Below, in pieces: positions 1-9,217 of a DNA stretch of 64,000 nt. Position 1 is the first letter of the stretch, and every line of letters starts with the position of its first letter. The stretch comes from Tsukamurella sp. PLM1. GTDB lineage: Bacteria > Actinomycetota > Actinomycetes > Mycobacteriales > Mycobacteriaceae. A model generated the notes under the pieces. The model was not told the origin of the DNA. It did no database searches and saw only the letters and a program-made list of their open reading frames with translations. A program made the position numbers and the translations under genes. Where the stretch lies: contig NZ_AP025688.1 of NCBI RefSeq assembly GCF_023168325.1, forward strand, positions 3,472,001-3,536,000, in the 5' to 3' direction.

Positions 1-515
1 GCAGGCGCAGCACCTCGAGTTCGCGCGGGGTCAGCGAGTCCAGCTCCGGATCGAGCGCGGGCTCCGGCACCGGCGACCGACCGGTGAACGAGTCCAGCAC
101 GAATCCCGCCAGCCGCGGCGAGAACACCGCGTCGCCCTCGGCCACGCGACGCACTGCTGCGGCCAGTTCCTCCCCGAGATCGTCTTCGTCACGTACCCCG
201 GGCGCCCGCGCGGATCGTCGCGATCACGTCCTCGGCGGCGTCGGAGACGCTGAGCGCCAAGAACACCGGCGCCTTCTCCAACTTGGCCCGCGGGGCACCG
301 TCGGACACGCCCCGCAACACCGCGACGCCCCCGCCGTCGGGCATGTGCACGTCGAGGAGCACCACGTCGGGCCCCGTCGAGAGAATCCCGGAGATCGCCT
401 CGGCGACCGCGCCGGCCTCCCCCACCACCTCGATGGCGTCCTCCCGGGCCAGCTCGGCGCGCACGCCGGACCGGAACACCCCGTGATCGTCGACCAGGAA
501 CACCCGGTAGCTCAC
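1..515 (-). CDS. LuxR/NarL-type response regulator, partial and frameshifted
   Basis: This is the output half of the two-component system whose kinase is the next gene. The start is GTG at 515, overlapping the kinase stop by four bases (GTGA) behind an AGGAG-type ribosome site. The receiver domain is visible: the early acidic pair in FLVDDHG, the phospho-acceptor region VVLLDVHMPDGGG, and a later Thr/Lys segment. The frame breaks twice, near 195 and near 172, each time inside a G4 run of the coding strand. Restoring one G at each place gives a continuous receiver tail followed by LTPRELEVLRL, the start of a LuxR-type helix-turn-helix. The rest lies beyond the window edge. The double break looks like sequencing error, not decay. 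Confidence 0.8.
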
Positions 516-1912
516 GCGCTCTCCTCCGCTATGGACTCCGGCGCACCGTGCGGCGCGCCGCCCTCGGGCCGGGGCACCGACAGCCGCACTTCCGTGCCCC
601 GCCCCGGATGCGAGCGCACCACGACCGTGCCGTCGCGACGCTCCACCCGGGCCCGGATCGACTTCGCCAACCCCTGCCGATCCGACGGTACCGCGTCCGG
701 GTCGAATCCGACGCCGCGGTCGCGCACGAACACCGACGCGGACTCGCCGTCGACCTCCGCGTACGCGTCGATGCTCTCGCACCCGGAGTGCTTGGCCGCG
801 TTGACCATCGCCTCCTTCGCCGCCCCCAGCAGGGCCGTGAACCGGTCGTCCACGCCGAGTTCCGCTCCCTCCACGTCGCCCACCGTGATCACGTTCACCG
901 CCGTGCCGTGCACGTCCTCGACCTCCGCCGCGGCGGCCTTGAGCGCCGCGGCCAGGGACTCCGCCGGCGCGTCCGTCCCCCCGAACAGCCACTCGCGCAG
1001 CTCGCGCTCCTGACTGCGGGCCAGCCGCTTGACGGCGGCACCGTCGGACGACTGCTTCTGGATCAGGGCCAGGGTCTGGAGCACGGAATCGTGCAGGTGC
1101 GAGGCGATCTCCTCGCGCTCGATCGTGCGGACGCGGGCGGCGCGCTCGGCGCCGAGATCGCGCCACATGCGCACCCAGATCGGCACCGTGAGCAGCGCGA
1201 CGCCCACCAGCGTGAGCACCACCGCGGCGAGCGCGGTGGGCAGGGCCGCCACGTCCACCCGGCCCAGGAACACCACCGCCAGGCCCACCACCACGAGGGT
1301 GACGCCGCCGAGGGCGCGCAGCCACGTGATCAGCCGCGCGCTCCCGGGCGGCGCGTGCGCCGGGGTGCGCGTGGCCGAATCCGCCTCCCGCCACACCAGC
1401 GCGGCGCCCACCCCGACCACGATGATCGGGACGACGAATCCCACGTTCGAGTTGCTGGCCACCGTGGCCAGCGTCGCGGCGCCGACCACGCCGAGCACCG
1501 CCAGCGCGAGGCCCTGCCGGCGCTCCGCCGGATCCGGGCGTTCCGTATCCGTGCCGGGGCGCACCATGAACCACAGCAGCGCGTACATCACCACGCCCGC
1601 GCCCATGAGCGCGAGCACGGTGAACGCGATGCGGACCTTGACCACGTCGACGCCCAGCTGATCGGCGATCCCGCCGCACACGCCGCCGATCACCGCGCCC
1701 CCGTTGCGGCGGTGCATCCGCGGGTAGGTGGGCACGGTCACCGGGTTCGACGGTGCCGGGCCCGCCGGGGGCGCCGGCTGCGGCGGACGCGCCGGGGCCT
1801 GGGCGTGCGGGAAGGCGACGTGGGCCTGGGGGTCCCACGCCTGCTGCCACTGCACCCAGGCCCGCCGTCGTTCCTCGTACCGGGCCCGGCGGCGCTCTGC
1901 TCGTCTGCTCAT
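512..1912 (-). CDS. PspC-domain membrane sensor histidine kinase
   Basis: A sensor kinase of about 466 residues, using the ATG at 1912 that gives MSRRAERRRARYEE; an in-frame extension to 1951 has no better ribosome site. After a basic, proline-rich N-terminus comes a PspC domain (about residues 45-100, with GGVCGGIADQLGVD), then several hydrophobic helices. Next is the dimerization box with the phospho-acceptor His in SHLHDSVLQTL, as in HisKA_3/NarL-type kinases. A C-terminal HATPase domain has the N box around NAAKHSG and the G box DRGVGFD. PspC-domain kinases next to guaA are known in corynebacteria. The stop overlaps the regulator start, so the pair is translationally coupled. It is transcribed away from a second PspC gene. 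Confidence 0.88.
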   Translation of the reverse strand: MSRRAERRRARYEERRRAWVQWQQAWDPQAHVAFPHAQAPARPPQPAPPAGPAPSNPVTVPTYPRMHRRNGGAVIGGVCGGIADQLGVDVVKVRIAFTVLALMGAGVVMYALLWFMVRPGTDTERPDPAERRQGLALAVLGVVGAATLATVASNSNVGFVVPIIVVGVGAALVWREADSATRTPAHAPPGSARLITWLRALGGVTLVVVGLAVVFLGRVDVAALPTALAAVVLTLVGVALLTVPIWVRMWRDLGAERAARVRTIEREEIASHLHDSVLQTLALIQKQSSDGAAVKRLARSQERELREWLFGGTDAPAESLAAALKAAAAEVEDVHGTAVNVITVGDVEGAELGVDDRFTALLGAAKEAMVNAAKHSGCESIDAYAEVDGESASVFVRDRGVGFDPDAVPSDRQGLAKSIRARVERRDGTVVVRSHPGRGTEVRLSVPRPEGGAPHGAPESIAEESA

Positions 1913-1948
1913 CGTGGCTCGATGGTGACACGAACCCACCGCGCCACG

Positions 1949-2021
1949 CATCGGGATCTACCCTGATTCCGGCCGGCGGTCCCTGAGCCCCCGGCCCGTG
2001 AATTCAGGGTAGATCCCGATG
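1949..2021. promoter_or_regulatory. Perfect 18-bp inverted repeat in the divergent promoter region
   Basis: The gap between the kinase start (1912) and the PspC/toastrack start (2056) carries CATCGGGATCTACCCTGA at 1949-1966 and its exact reverse complement at 2004-2021. The arm centres are about 55 bp apart, and each arm lies about 35 to 37 bp from the gene it faces. The layout suits one operator half facing each divergent gene, most simply bound by the neighbouring response regulator. That assignment is inference; the repeat itself is plain in the sequence. Confidence 0.75.
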
Positions 2022-2055
2022 GTCCCGACGCCGCCGGCGCAGCAGTATCGATGGC

Positions 2056-3402
2056 ATGGATACGACAACCCTCTCCAGCACGGCCCGGCAGATGTGGGAC
2101 ACCCGGCCGCTGCGGGCCCGCGAGGCGCCGATCGCCGGCGTCTGCACGGGTTTCGCACGGCGGTACCAGGTGGACGTCGCACTGGTCCGAGCCGCATTCA
2201 TCGGCGCGACGGTGCTCGGCGGTCTCGGACTCGTGGCCTACATCGCAGGGATCTTCGTGCTCCCCAAGGAATCCGATCAGCCCTACGGAACCCGCGTCGA
2301 GCGGGAGGCCCGCCCGCGTTCGTGCTGATCATCGCCGCGGTGATCGCCGTGATGTTCGGCAGCGGCATGAACTCGTCGTGGCCGGGCGCGGGGATCATCA
2401 GCCTGGCGCTGCTGCTGGCCGGCTGGTACGCGCTGCACCAGCGCACGCCCGAGCCGCCGCCCGGGACTGCCGTGTCCACCCGGCTCGCCGCGCCCCCGTC
2501 GGTCGGCGCGTGGCAGCCGCCCGCCGCGCAGTTCCCGTGGCAGCCCGTGTGGCACCCGGCCGCCACGCAGGCCCCGGGGACGCCCACGGCGGCGCCGGAG
2601 ACGCCCGCCGGGACGGAGGGCGAGGCACCGTCGGACCCCGTGACGCTGCAGAAGGCACCGAGCCCCGTCCCGCGCCCCGAAGCCGCCCGCGCCGAAACCC
2701 CGACGCAGACCCACCCGACCGAGGAGATCCATCCACCGCGCTGGGACCCCTGGGGCCGCGCCCTTCGCGTGGGACCTGCCCGAACCCGCCGCGGCGACCA
2801 CGCCGGCGCCGCTGCCGAAGCCGCGGTCGCGGGTCACCGCCATCACCCTGGGGGCGGCGCTCCTCGCAGCGGCCGGGATGGCGGCGGTGAACCTGATCGG
2901 CGTGGCGTCGATCTCCCCCGTCGTCGCGGCGTCGATCGCGCTCGCCGTGGTCGGCACGGGTCTGGTGTACGGCGCGTTCCGCAGGTCCGGCTACGGGCTG
3001 CTGCTGGCCGCCATCCCGCTCGCCGGGTTCGTCGTCGTCGGCACGACGGCGCAGAACGTGGTGACCGGCCTCGGGGACGCCCCGCGCGGCGACCGGAACA
3101 TCACGGTGCCCGACGCCGCTTCGCTGCTCCCGGAGTACACCGTGCAGGCCGGCTCGCTCAAGCTGGACCTTCGCGACATGGTCCTGGACCGCGACCGAAC
3201 CGTGGCGACCCACGTCGGTTTCGGCGACACCAAGATCCGGGTTCCGGAGTCGATGAACATCCGGGTCACGTGCTCGATCAACGTCGGCCAGAGCGACTGC
3301 CCGAGCGGATTCGTCGCGGGCAAGGACGCCAAGCCCGGCGCCCCGACTCTGACCATCAACGCGACCGGCAACGTCGGCGACCTGGAGGTGCAGCGTGACT
3401 GA
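2056..3402 (+). CDS. PspC/toastrack membrane protein, two frameshifts
   Basis: Starts at ATG 2056 (MDTTTLSSTARQMWDTR) with a PspC domain that resembles the kinase's own (GVCTGFARRYQVDVALVRAAF). Hydrophobic helices follow, then a long Pro/Ala-rich linker, a second group of membrane helices, and a C-terminal beta-rich domain with DLRDMVLDRDRTV. This is the PspC plus 'toastrack' layout of LiaF/PspC-type envelope-stress proteins. The frame slips near 2309 and near 2752; adding one G at each place restores a single chain of about 450 residues. It overlaps the next small gene by eight bases. A likely role is as membrane partner or target of the divergent PspC kinase; the exact function is not known. 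Confidence 0.72.
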
Positions 3403-3634
3403 TTCGACGAACGACACCACGCCGAATGCGCGGGAGCACCGGTTCAGCCCCGCACTGCTGGTCGCGGGACTGGCGGCGATCGCGGTGGCCGTCTGGGGCA
3501 TCGTCGGCGGGCCGGACCTGATCAGCGCGCGCACCCTGGTGGGGGTCCTCGCGATCGGCGCGGTGGTCGTCGCCGGCCTGGTGCTGATCGCGCGGCCCAG
3601 CCGGGACGACGGTGCCGGTCCTCGGCCGCACTGA
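3395..3634 (+). CDS. Small two-helix membrane protein
   Basis: A 79-residue protein from GTG 3395, overlapping the end of the PspC/toastrack gene, so probably co-translated with it. After a polar N-terminus it has two hydrophobic segments (about residues 22-40 and 47-66) and ends in a short basic tail. No enzymatic motif is visible. Similar small membrane proteins often accompany PspC/toastrack genes in actinobacteria; the role is unknown. A strong hairpin follows directly. Confidence 0.7.
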   Translation: MTDSTNDTTPNAREHRFSPALLVAGLAAIAVAVWGIVGGPDLISARTLVGVLAIGAVVVAGLVLIARPSRDDGAGPRPH

Positions 3635-3647
3635 TCCACCCAGAGCT

Positions 3648-3685
3648 CGCCCGGGGCGCGTTCCCTCACCCACGCGCCCCGGGCG
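3648..3685. terminator. GC-rich hairpin between converging genes
   Basis: CGCCCGGGGCGCG at 3648-3660 pairs exactly with CGCGCCCCGGGCG at 3673-3685 across a 12-base loop. It sits in the 61-bp gap between two converging transcripts and could stop both. There is no U-run, as is usual for high-GC actinobacteria. Confidence 0.65.
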
Positions 3686-3695
3686 TTCCCAGCTC

Positions 3696-4502
3696 TCAGG
3701 CGCCGAACAACTCCTTGTTCGCGGCCGCCCACTGCCGCAACGAGGTGGCGGGGCGGCCGGTGAGCCGCTCCACCGTGTCGTTCGGCTGCTGCTTCCACTG
3801 GACCGACGACTCCAGCAGGTCCAGGTACCACGACGCCATCTCGCCCATCTGCTGCTGCAGCACCCCCTCCGCCGCCTCCCGAGAGATCTGCTCGAACCGC
3901 ACCGGCCGGCCGATGCCCTCGCCGATCTGCGCGGCCATCTCGACCCGAGTCAGGTACTCCGGGCCGGACAGCTCGTACACGACGCCCACGTGCGGACCGC
4001 GATCGGCAGCGGTGAGCAGTGCCGCGGCGACGGCCGCGATGTCCTGCATTCCGACCGGAGCGCTCCCCGCGTCCGGATAGGGCTCGCGGACCACGCCCGT
4101 GGCGACCTGCCCCGCCCAGCCGGCGAAGTTCTCCAGGAACTCGCCCGGGCCGAGGACGGTCACGTCGAGCCCGCTCGCGAGGATCGTGTCGGTGAGCGCC
4201 TGCCAGTGCGCGCTGCCCGACGTGGCGACCACGTACTCGACGCCCGCCTCCTTCGCCCGGCGCAGCACCTCCTCCGCCGTCGGCTCGTACGGCGCGAGGT
4301 ACATCGCGCTCACGCCCTCGAAGGCGCCGTCGAGCGTCTCCGGCTTGCCGATGAAGCCGCGGAAGGCCTCGACGCCGCTCGGCAGCGCCGCCTTCACGGG
4401 GTCGTTGGTGAGCGCCCGGATGTCCGTGACACCCCTCGCCACCAGCTCGTCGACCACTTTCCGTCCGATGTTGCCCGTTGCACCCGTCACCAGAATCGTC
4501 AT
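3696..4502 (-). CDS. NmrA-family NAD(P)-binding oxidoreductase
   Basis: A complete 268-residue protein of the atypical short-chain dehydrogenase (NmrA-like) family. The N-terminal nucleotide-binding motif is TGATGNIGRKVV (about residues 6-17). The central TSGS stretch and the later PVRFEQISREAAEG segment are typical of NAD(P)H-binding NmrA/azoreductase-like proteins. The classical Tyr-x-x-x-Lys catalytic pair is not obvious, so it may be a redox-sensing binder or a quinone/azo reductase; the substrate cannot be read from the sequence. It lies 81 bp downstream of guaA on the same strand. The gap holds a small GGGGC-loop-GCCCC hairpin (about 4557-4572), so it may be a separate unit. Confidence 0.8.
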   Translation of the reverse strand: MTILVTGATGNIGRKVVDELVARGVTDIRALTNDPVKAALPSGVEAFRGFIGKPETLDGAFEGVSAMYLAPYEPTAEEVLRRAKEAGVEYVVATSGSAHWQALTDTILASGLDVTVLGPGEFLENFAGWAGQVATGVVREPYPDAGSAPVGMQDIAAVAAALLTAADRGPHVGVVYELSGPEYLTRVEMAAQIGEGIGRPVRFEQISREAAEGVLQQQMGEMASWYLDLLESSVQWKQQPNDTVERLTGRPATSLRQWAAANKELFGA

Positions 4503-4583
4503 GGCATCGACGGTACCGGCGGCACCGGTCAGATCGTGACCGCTACGTCATTCCCCCGGGGGCTCCGCCCCGAGCACCCCGCC

Positions 4584-6179
4584 CTACTCCCACTCGATGG
4601 TCCCCGGCGGCTTGCTCGTCACGTCGAGCACCACGCGGTTGACCTCTTCGACCTCGTTCGTGATGCGGGTGGAGATGATCTCGAGCGTCTCGTAGGGCAC
4701 CCGCGTCCAGTCCGCGGTCATCGCGTCCTCGGAGCTGACCGGGCGCAGCACGATCGGGTGGCCGTAGGTGCGGCCGTCGCCCTGCACGCCCACGCTGCGG
4801 ACGTCGGCGAGCAGCACGACCGGGCACTGCCAGATGGTGCCGTCGAGGCCCGCGGCGGTGAGCTCCTCGCGGGCGATCGCGTCCGCCTTGCGCAGCAGGT
4901 CGAGGCGGTCCTTGGTGACCTCGCCGACGATGCGGATCGCCAGGCCCGGCCCCGGGAACGGCTGGCGCCCGACGATCTCCTCCGGCAGGCCCAGCTCGCG
5001 GCCCACCGCGCGGACCTCGTCCTTGAACAACAGGCGCAGCGGCTCGACGAGCGTGAACTCGAGGTCCTCCGGTAGGCCACCCACGTTGTGGTGACTCTTG
5101 ATGTTCGCGGTGCCCGCACCACCGCCGGACTCCACGACATCGGGGTACAGCGTGCCCTGTACGAGGAAGTCGATGGTGTGTCCCTCGGCCGCCCGCGCAC
5201 CCAGCGCCTCGGAGACCACGTCCTCGAACGACCGGATGAACTCGCGGCCGATGATCTTGCGCTTCTCCTCGGGGTCGGAGACGCCCTTGAGGTGCCCGAG
5301 GAAGGTGTCCTCGGCATCGACGGTGATCAGGCGCGCGCCCGTCGCCTCGACGAAGTCCTGCTGCACCTGTTCGCGCTCGCCCTGCCGCAGCAGGCCGTGA
5401 TCGACGAAAACGCAGGTGAGACGGTCGCCGATGGCTTTCTGCACCAGCGCCGCGGCGACTGCGGAGTCGACGCCGCCGGACAGCGCACACAGCGCGAGGC
5501 CGTCGCCGACCTGCGCGCGGACGTCCTCGATGAGCTGCTCGGCGATGTTCGCCGCGGTCCAGGTGGGCTTCAGCCCGGCGATCTCGTACAGGAAGCGCGT
5601 GAGCACCTCCTGGCCGTGCGGGCTGTGCAGCACCTCCGGGTGGTACTGCACCCCGGCCATCTTCTTCTCGACGTTCTCGAACGCGGCCACGGGCGCGCCC
5701 GGCGTCGACGCCACCGTCGCGAAGCCCGACGGGGCCACCTGCACGGCGTCGTTGTGGCTCATCCACACCGGCTGCTCGGCCGGGAGCCCCACGTGGAGGA
5801 CACCGTCGCCCTGGGGAGTGAGGGTGGTGCGCCCGAACTCGCGCCCGCCCGTGTTGGCGACGGTGCCACCGAGGGCCCGGGCCATCATCTGGAAGCCGTA
5901 GCAGATGCCGAAGACCGGGACTCCGAGGTCGAAGACCGCAGGATCGAGGTTCGGGGCGTCCTCCGCGTACACCGACGCGGGGCCGCCCGACAGCACGATG
6001 GCCGCGGGGTTCTTGGCGCGCACCTCCTCGGCGGTGATGGTGTGCGGCACCACCTCCGAGTAGATCCGCGCCTCGCGGACGCGGCGCGCGATCAGCTGTG
6101 CGTACTGCGCGCCGAAGTCGACGACCAGAACAGGGGCGGGTGCGGCGGGAGAAGCGGCGCTGGGTGAGGAGTCCGTCAC
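4584..6179 (-). CDS. guaA: GMP synthase (glutamine-hydrolysing)
   Basis: Full-length GuaA of 531 residues from GTG 6179. It converts XMP, glutamine and ATP to GMP in the cytosol. The N-terminal class I glutamine amidotransferase domain shows the catalytic Cys in GICYGFQMM (about residue 95) and a later HPE triad motif (QYHPEVLHS). The synthetase domain has the PP-loop [10 protein letters not shown] (about residue 240). The C-terminal dimerization domain ends in the conserved PPGTIEWE. With guaB2 and guaB3 in the same window the IMP-to-GMP branch is present. The short Ser/Ala/Pro-rich N-terminal extension is usual in this order. Confidence 0.97.
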   Translation of the reverse strand: MTDSSPSAASPAAPAPVLVVDFGAQYAQLIARRVREARIYSEVVPHTITAEEVRAKNPAAIVLSGGPASVYAEDAPNLDPAVFDLGVPVFGICYGFQMMARALGGTVANTGGREFGRTTLTPQGDGVLHVGLPAEQPVWMSHNDAVQVAPSGFATVASTPGAPVAAFENVEKKMAGVQYHPEVLHSPHGQEVLTRFLYEIAGLKPTWTAANIAEQLIEDVRAQVGDGLALCALSGGVDSAVAAALVQKAIGDRLTCVFVDHGLLRQGEREQVQQDFVEATGARLITVDAEDTFLGHLKGVSDPEEKRKIIGREFIRSFEDVVSEALGARAAEGHTIDFLVQGTLYPDVVESGGGAGTANIKSHHNVGGLPEDLEFTLVEPLRLLFKDEVRAVGRELGLPEEIVGRQPFPGPGLAIRIVGEVTKDRLDLLRKADAIAREELTAAGLDGTIWQCPVVLLADVRSVGVQGDGRTYGHPIVLRPVSSEDAMTADWTRVPYETLEIISTRITNEVEEVNRVVLDVTSKPPGTIEWE

Positions 6180-6231
6180 CCGGCTCAGTCTAGTCGCGGT
6201 CGGCGCCGCGCTCCGACATCAGGGCCGGTCA

Positions 6232-6612
6232 TCAGGGCACGTCCACCAGCTCCCACAGCGGGACGTGGGCGTACCAGGGGAACTCGTCGGGCGTCACACG
6301 GACCTCGCGGCCGGCGAGGATCGCCTCGTTCTCGCCCCGCGCGTGCGGGGACAGGACGTTGATCGCCGCCTCCGCGACGCGCTGCAGGTCCGCCTCGTCG
6401 AACCGCGCCCAGAGCACGCGGCACCGTCGGTCGGCGGGCGGGGTGCCCGGGTGCTCGATCGCCCACTGCCGCAGCAGCGACGGGTCCTCCGGGGAGCTCG
6501 CGAACTCGAACAGCGCCGCGCTCGCGTCGAGGCGGTCACCGATGGACGCGGTGACGCGCGGCTCGTCGTCGGGCCGGATGAGGACGGTGACGAGGGGGAA
6601 TCCTGCCGACAT
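6232..6612 (-). CDS. Hypothetical 126-residue protein
   Basis: A small soluble protein starting MSAGFPLVTVLIRPDDEP and ending LWELVDVP. It is acidic, has no signal peptide or membrane segment, and I do not recognise a family. Third-position GC and the absence of a better frame support it as real. It lies 52 bp upstream of guaA on the same strand and could be read into guaA. The function is unknown. Confidence 0.6.
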   Translation of the reverse strand: MSAGFPLVTVLIRPDDEPRVTASIGDRLDASAALFEFASSPEDPSLLRQWAIEHPGTPPADRRCRVLWARFDEADLQRVAEAAINVLSPHARGENEAILAGREVRVTPDEFPWYAHVPLWELVDVP

Positions 6613-6685
6613 GCGGTCACGCTACGACGCGGGGACGGCCGCAGTCATCAGGGTTTCTCCGGGTTCCGCCCCTGATCGCGCCGGC

Positions 6686-7339
6686 CTAGTCCTCGCGGCG
6701 GCGGACGATCTCGGCGATCCAGGCCGGCGCGAAGGGCGAGGTGCAGCCCTTCGACACCGGGTAATCGGCGAGCACCTGCAGGTCCTCGCCGATCTCGATC
6801 GCCCGGGCACGGCGGGATTCGTCCTCGATGCCGATGGTCGCGAGGGTCTCGTTCATGGCCCACTGCAGCTTGGGCTCGGCGTCGCGCATCTCGCGTTCGA
6901 TCTCGTCCAGGAGCGCGTCCCGATCCAGGTCGGCCGTCGCGACCGCGTGCGTCGTGAGCGCCCAGCCCGCCGCCCGGACCCGCGGGTCGGCGTCGCCCCA
7001 CCACCGCTCCCGCAGGGCCGCGGCGTGCGGCGACTTCTTGACCAGGTAGTTCAGCAGCCAGTCGTGCGCCTTGTCGCTGCGGGTGGACCGCAGCATCGCG
7101 TCCAGCTCGTCGGCGGTGAACTGCTTCGGCTTCGCGATGAGCAGCGCCACCAGCTGCGCCGCGACATCGCCGGAGTCCCACAGCTCGCCGGCCAGCTCAC
7201 GGTCGGTGCCCAGCGACTTCGCCAGCGCCCGCAGCTTCGTGAGGTTCACCCCGTGCGGGTCGCCGTGCCGCTCGTTGACCGCCCGCGCCTTCGGATCCTC
7301 CAGCGTCGCCAGCTCGGCCAGTACCTCGTCGCGCGTCAT
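6686..7339 (-). CDS. AlkD-like DNA alkylation repair protein
   Basis: A 217-residue, mostly helical protein of the HEAT-repeat AlkC/AlkD-type family, which removes N3/N7-alkylated bases. It has the repeated helical pattern with KAHDWLLNYLVKKSPHA near the middle, WALTTHAV, and the C-terminal CTSPFAPAWIAEIV. In the family, Trp and Asp residues of the concave surface contact the lesion. Several are present here (DW in KAHDW; EPKLQWAMNETL), but I cannot assign the catalytic Asp with certainty. Some related proteins are structural and not glycosylases. It stands alone, 25 bp from the end of the choD-like gene. Confidence 0.78.
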   Translation of the reverse strand: MTRDEVLAELATLEDPKARAVNERHGDPHGVNLTKLRALAKSLGTDRELAGELWDSGDVAAQLVALLIAKPKQFTADELDAMLRSTRSDKAHDWLLNYLVKKSPHAAALRERWWGDADPRVRAAGWALTTHAVATADLDRDALLDEIEREMRDAEPKLQWAMNETLATIGIEDESRRARAIEIGEDLQVLADYPVSKGCTSPFAPAWIAEIVRRRED

Positions 7340-7364
7340 GCGGACCGAGCGTAGCGGCGGGCTG

Positions 7365-9119
7365 TCAGGCCTGCGAGTCCTGCGCCTCCTGGGCCGGCCG
7401 CACCTTGGGCAGGGGCAGCAGCAGCTGGCCCGGTGCGCCGGCGGGCACGGCCGGGGACTTCGGCGCGGTGGGAGCGATGCGCTGGTAGCCGGTGCCCTGC
7501 GCGGGGCGCGGGTCCGCCTCGCCCTTGTTCGGCCACAGCGATGCGGCGCGCTCGGCCTGCGCCGCGATCGACAGCGACGGGTTGACGCCGAGGTTCGCGG
7601 AAATGGCGGCGCCGTCGACCACGAACAGCGACGGGTAGCCGTGGATGCGGTGGTACGGGTCGATGACCCCCGTCTCCGGCGTCTCGGAAATCGCTGCGCC
7701 GCCGAGGAAGTGGGCCGTCATCGGGACGTTGAAGATGTCGCCCCAGGTGCCGCCGGCCACGCCGTTCAGCTTCTCCGCGCCGATCCGCGCGGCCTCGTTG
7801 CCCTTCGGGATCCACGTCGGGTTCGGCGCGCCGTGACCCTGCTTGGAGACCATGCGCCGTTTCTTCGAGCCCGGGATCTTCTTGGTGTACGTGGTGATCG
7901 AGTTGTCCAGGCTCTGCATCACGAGCAGGATCAGCACGCGCTGGCCCCAGTCCTTCTGCGTGAGCAGTAGTTTCAGATCGCTCGGCTTCTTCGAGAGATC
8001 CCGGGCGAACCCCTTGAGGCGGGTGCGCCCCGGGCCGCCGTCGACGAGAAGGGACTGCAGCATGCCCATCGCGTTGCGCCCAGGCCCGTACCGGACGGGC
8101 TCGATGTGCGTGTCCGGGGTCGGATAGAAGGAGCTGGTGATCGCGACGCCCTTCGACAGATCCTCCGCCGGGTCGGCGACGGTGCGCGCCGAGCCGAGGA
8201 TCGACTCGGAGTTGGTGCGGGTGAGCACACCGAGGCGGTCGGAGAGCTTCGGCAGCGCGCCGGTGTCCTTGAGCGAGTGCAGCAGCGTCTGGGTACCCCA
8301 GGTGCCGGCCGCGAAGACCACGTTGTCGGCCGTGTAGACGGTGCGGTTCTTGCGCACCTTCGCACCGGTCCGCCGGGTCTGCACCTCCCACACGCCCTTG
8401 CTGCCCTCGCGCACGCCGGTCACCGTCGTCATCGGGATGAACCGCGCCCCACCGGCCTCGGCCAGGTGGATGTAGTTCTTCATCAGCGTGTTCTTCGCGC
8501 CGACCCGGCAGCCCGACATGCACTGCCCGCACTCGGTGCAGCCCGTGCGGGCGGGGCCGGCGCCGCCGAAGAACGGATCCGCATCGGTGCGGCCCGGCTG
8601 ATTGAAGTACACGCCCACCGGAGTCTCGGTGTAGGTGTCGGCGACGCCCATCTCCTCGGCGATCTGCTTGATCACCCGGTCCGACGGCGTCTCGTGCGGG
8701 TTCTTCACCACGCCCAGCATGCGGCGGGCCTGGTCGTAGAACGGGCTGAGCTCGTCGTCCCAGTCGGTGATGTGCTTCCACTGCGGGTCGTTGAAGAACG
8801 GCGCCGGCGGCTTGTACAGCGTGTTCGCGTAGTTCAGCGAGCCGCCACCCACGCCGGCACCGGCAAGGACCACGGCGTCGCTGAGCAGGTGGATCCGCTG
8901 GATGCCGTAGAGCCCCATCGCGGGCGCCCAAACGAATTTCTTGAGATTCCAGGTGCTGTCGGCGAAGTCGGAGTCCTCGAACCGCCGCCCGGCCTCGAGC
9001 ACGCCGACGCGGTACCCCTTCTCCGTCAGGCGCAACGCCGTGACGCTGCCGCCGAATCCGGAACCGATCACGAGCACGTCGAAGTGATCGCCCGACTTCT
9101 GCTTGACTGCCTTGGCCAT
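7365..9119 (-). CDS. choD: GMC oxidoreductase, cholesterol-oxidase-like
   Basis: A 584-residue FAD enzyme in the same position relative to guaB3 as Rv3409c (choD). The dinucleotide motif VIGSGFGGSVTALRL lies near residue 17, followed by the GMC signature AGAGVGGGSLNYAN. A cysteine cluster TECGQCMSGC sits near residue 195, as in this ChoD-like subgroup. The C-terminal GMC half contains AHFLGGAAISETPE. There is no signal peptide, so it is probably cytosolic or exported by another route. The family name suggests 3-beta-hydroxysterol oxidation, but mycobacterial ChoD is poorly active on cholesterol, so the substrate is uncertain. It reads in the same direction as guaB3, 98 bp downstream. Confidence 0.85.
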   Translation of the reverse strand: MAKAVKQKSGDHFDVLVIGSGFGGSVTALRLTEKGYRVGVLEAGRRFEDSDFADSTWNLKKFVWAPAMGLYGIQRIHLLSDAVVLAGAGVGGGSLNYANTLYKPPAPFFNDPQWKHITDWDDELSPFYDQARRMLGVVKNPHETPSDRVIKQIAEEMGVADTYTETPVGVYFNQPGRTDADPFFGGAGPARTGCTECGQCMSGCRVGAKNTLMKNYIHLAEAGGARFIPMTTVTGVREGSKGVWEVQTRRTGAKVRKNRTVYTADNVVFAAGTWGTQTLLHSLKDTGALPKLSDRLGVLTRTNSESILGSARTVADPAEDLSKGVAITSSFYPTPDTHIEPVRYGPGRNAMGMLQSLLVDGGPGRTRLKGFARDLSKKPSDLKLLLTQKDWGQRVLILLVMQSLDNSITTYTKKIPGSKKRRMVSKQGHGAPNPTWIPKGNEAARIGAEKLNGVAGGTWGDIFNVPMTAHFLGGAAISETPETGVIDPYHRIHGYPSLFVVDGAAISANLGVNPSLSIAAQAERAASLWPNKGEADPRPAQGTGYQRIAPTAPKSPAVPAGAPGQLLLPLPKVRPAQEAQDSQA

Positions 9120-9165
9120 CTGGCACCCCTACCCGTCCGAGTGCGGGCCGCGGCTGAAACGGCCC

Positions 9166-9190
9166 TACTGACGGGTAACGGTACTACTAA
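9166..9190. promoter_or_regulatory. Possible operator upstream of the choD-like gene
   Basis: The 98-bp gap between guaB3 and the choD-like gene is locally AT-richer and contains the imperfect palindrome TACTGACGGGTAACGGTAC. Its TAC...GTA ends and near-symmetric ACGGGTAACGGT core resemble TetR-type operators of lipid genes. No regulator is adjacent, so this is a weak call. Confidence 0.25.
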
Positions 9191-9217
9191 ACGCCACTCA
9201 ATAACAGGCCTTCGCCC

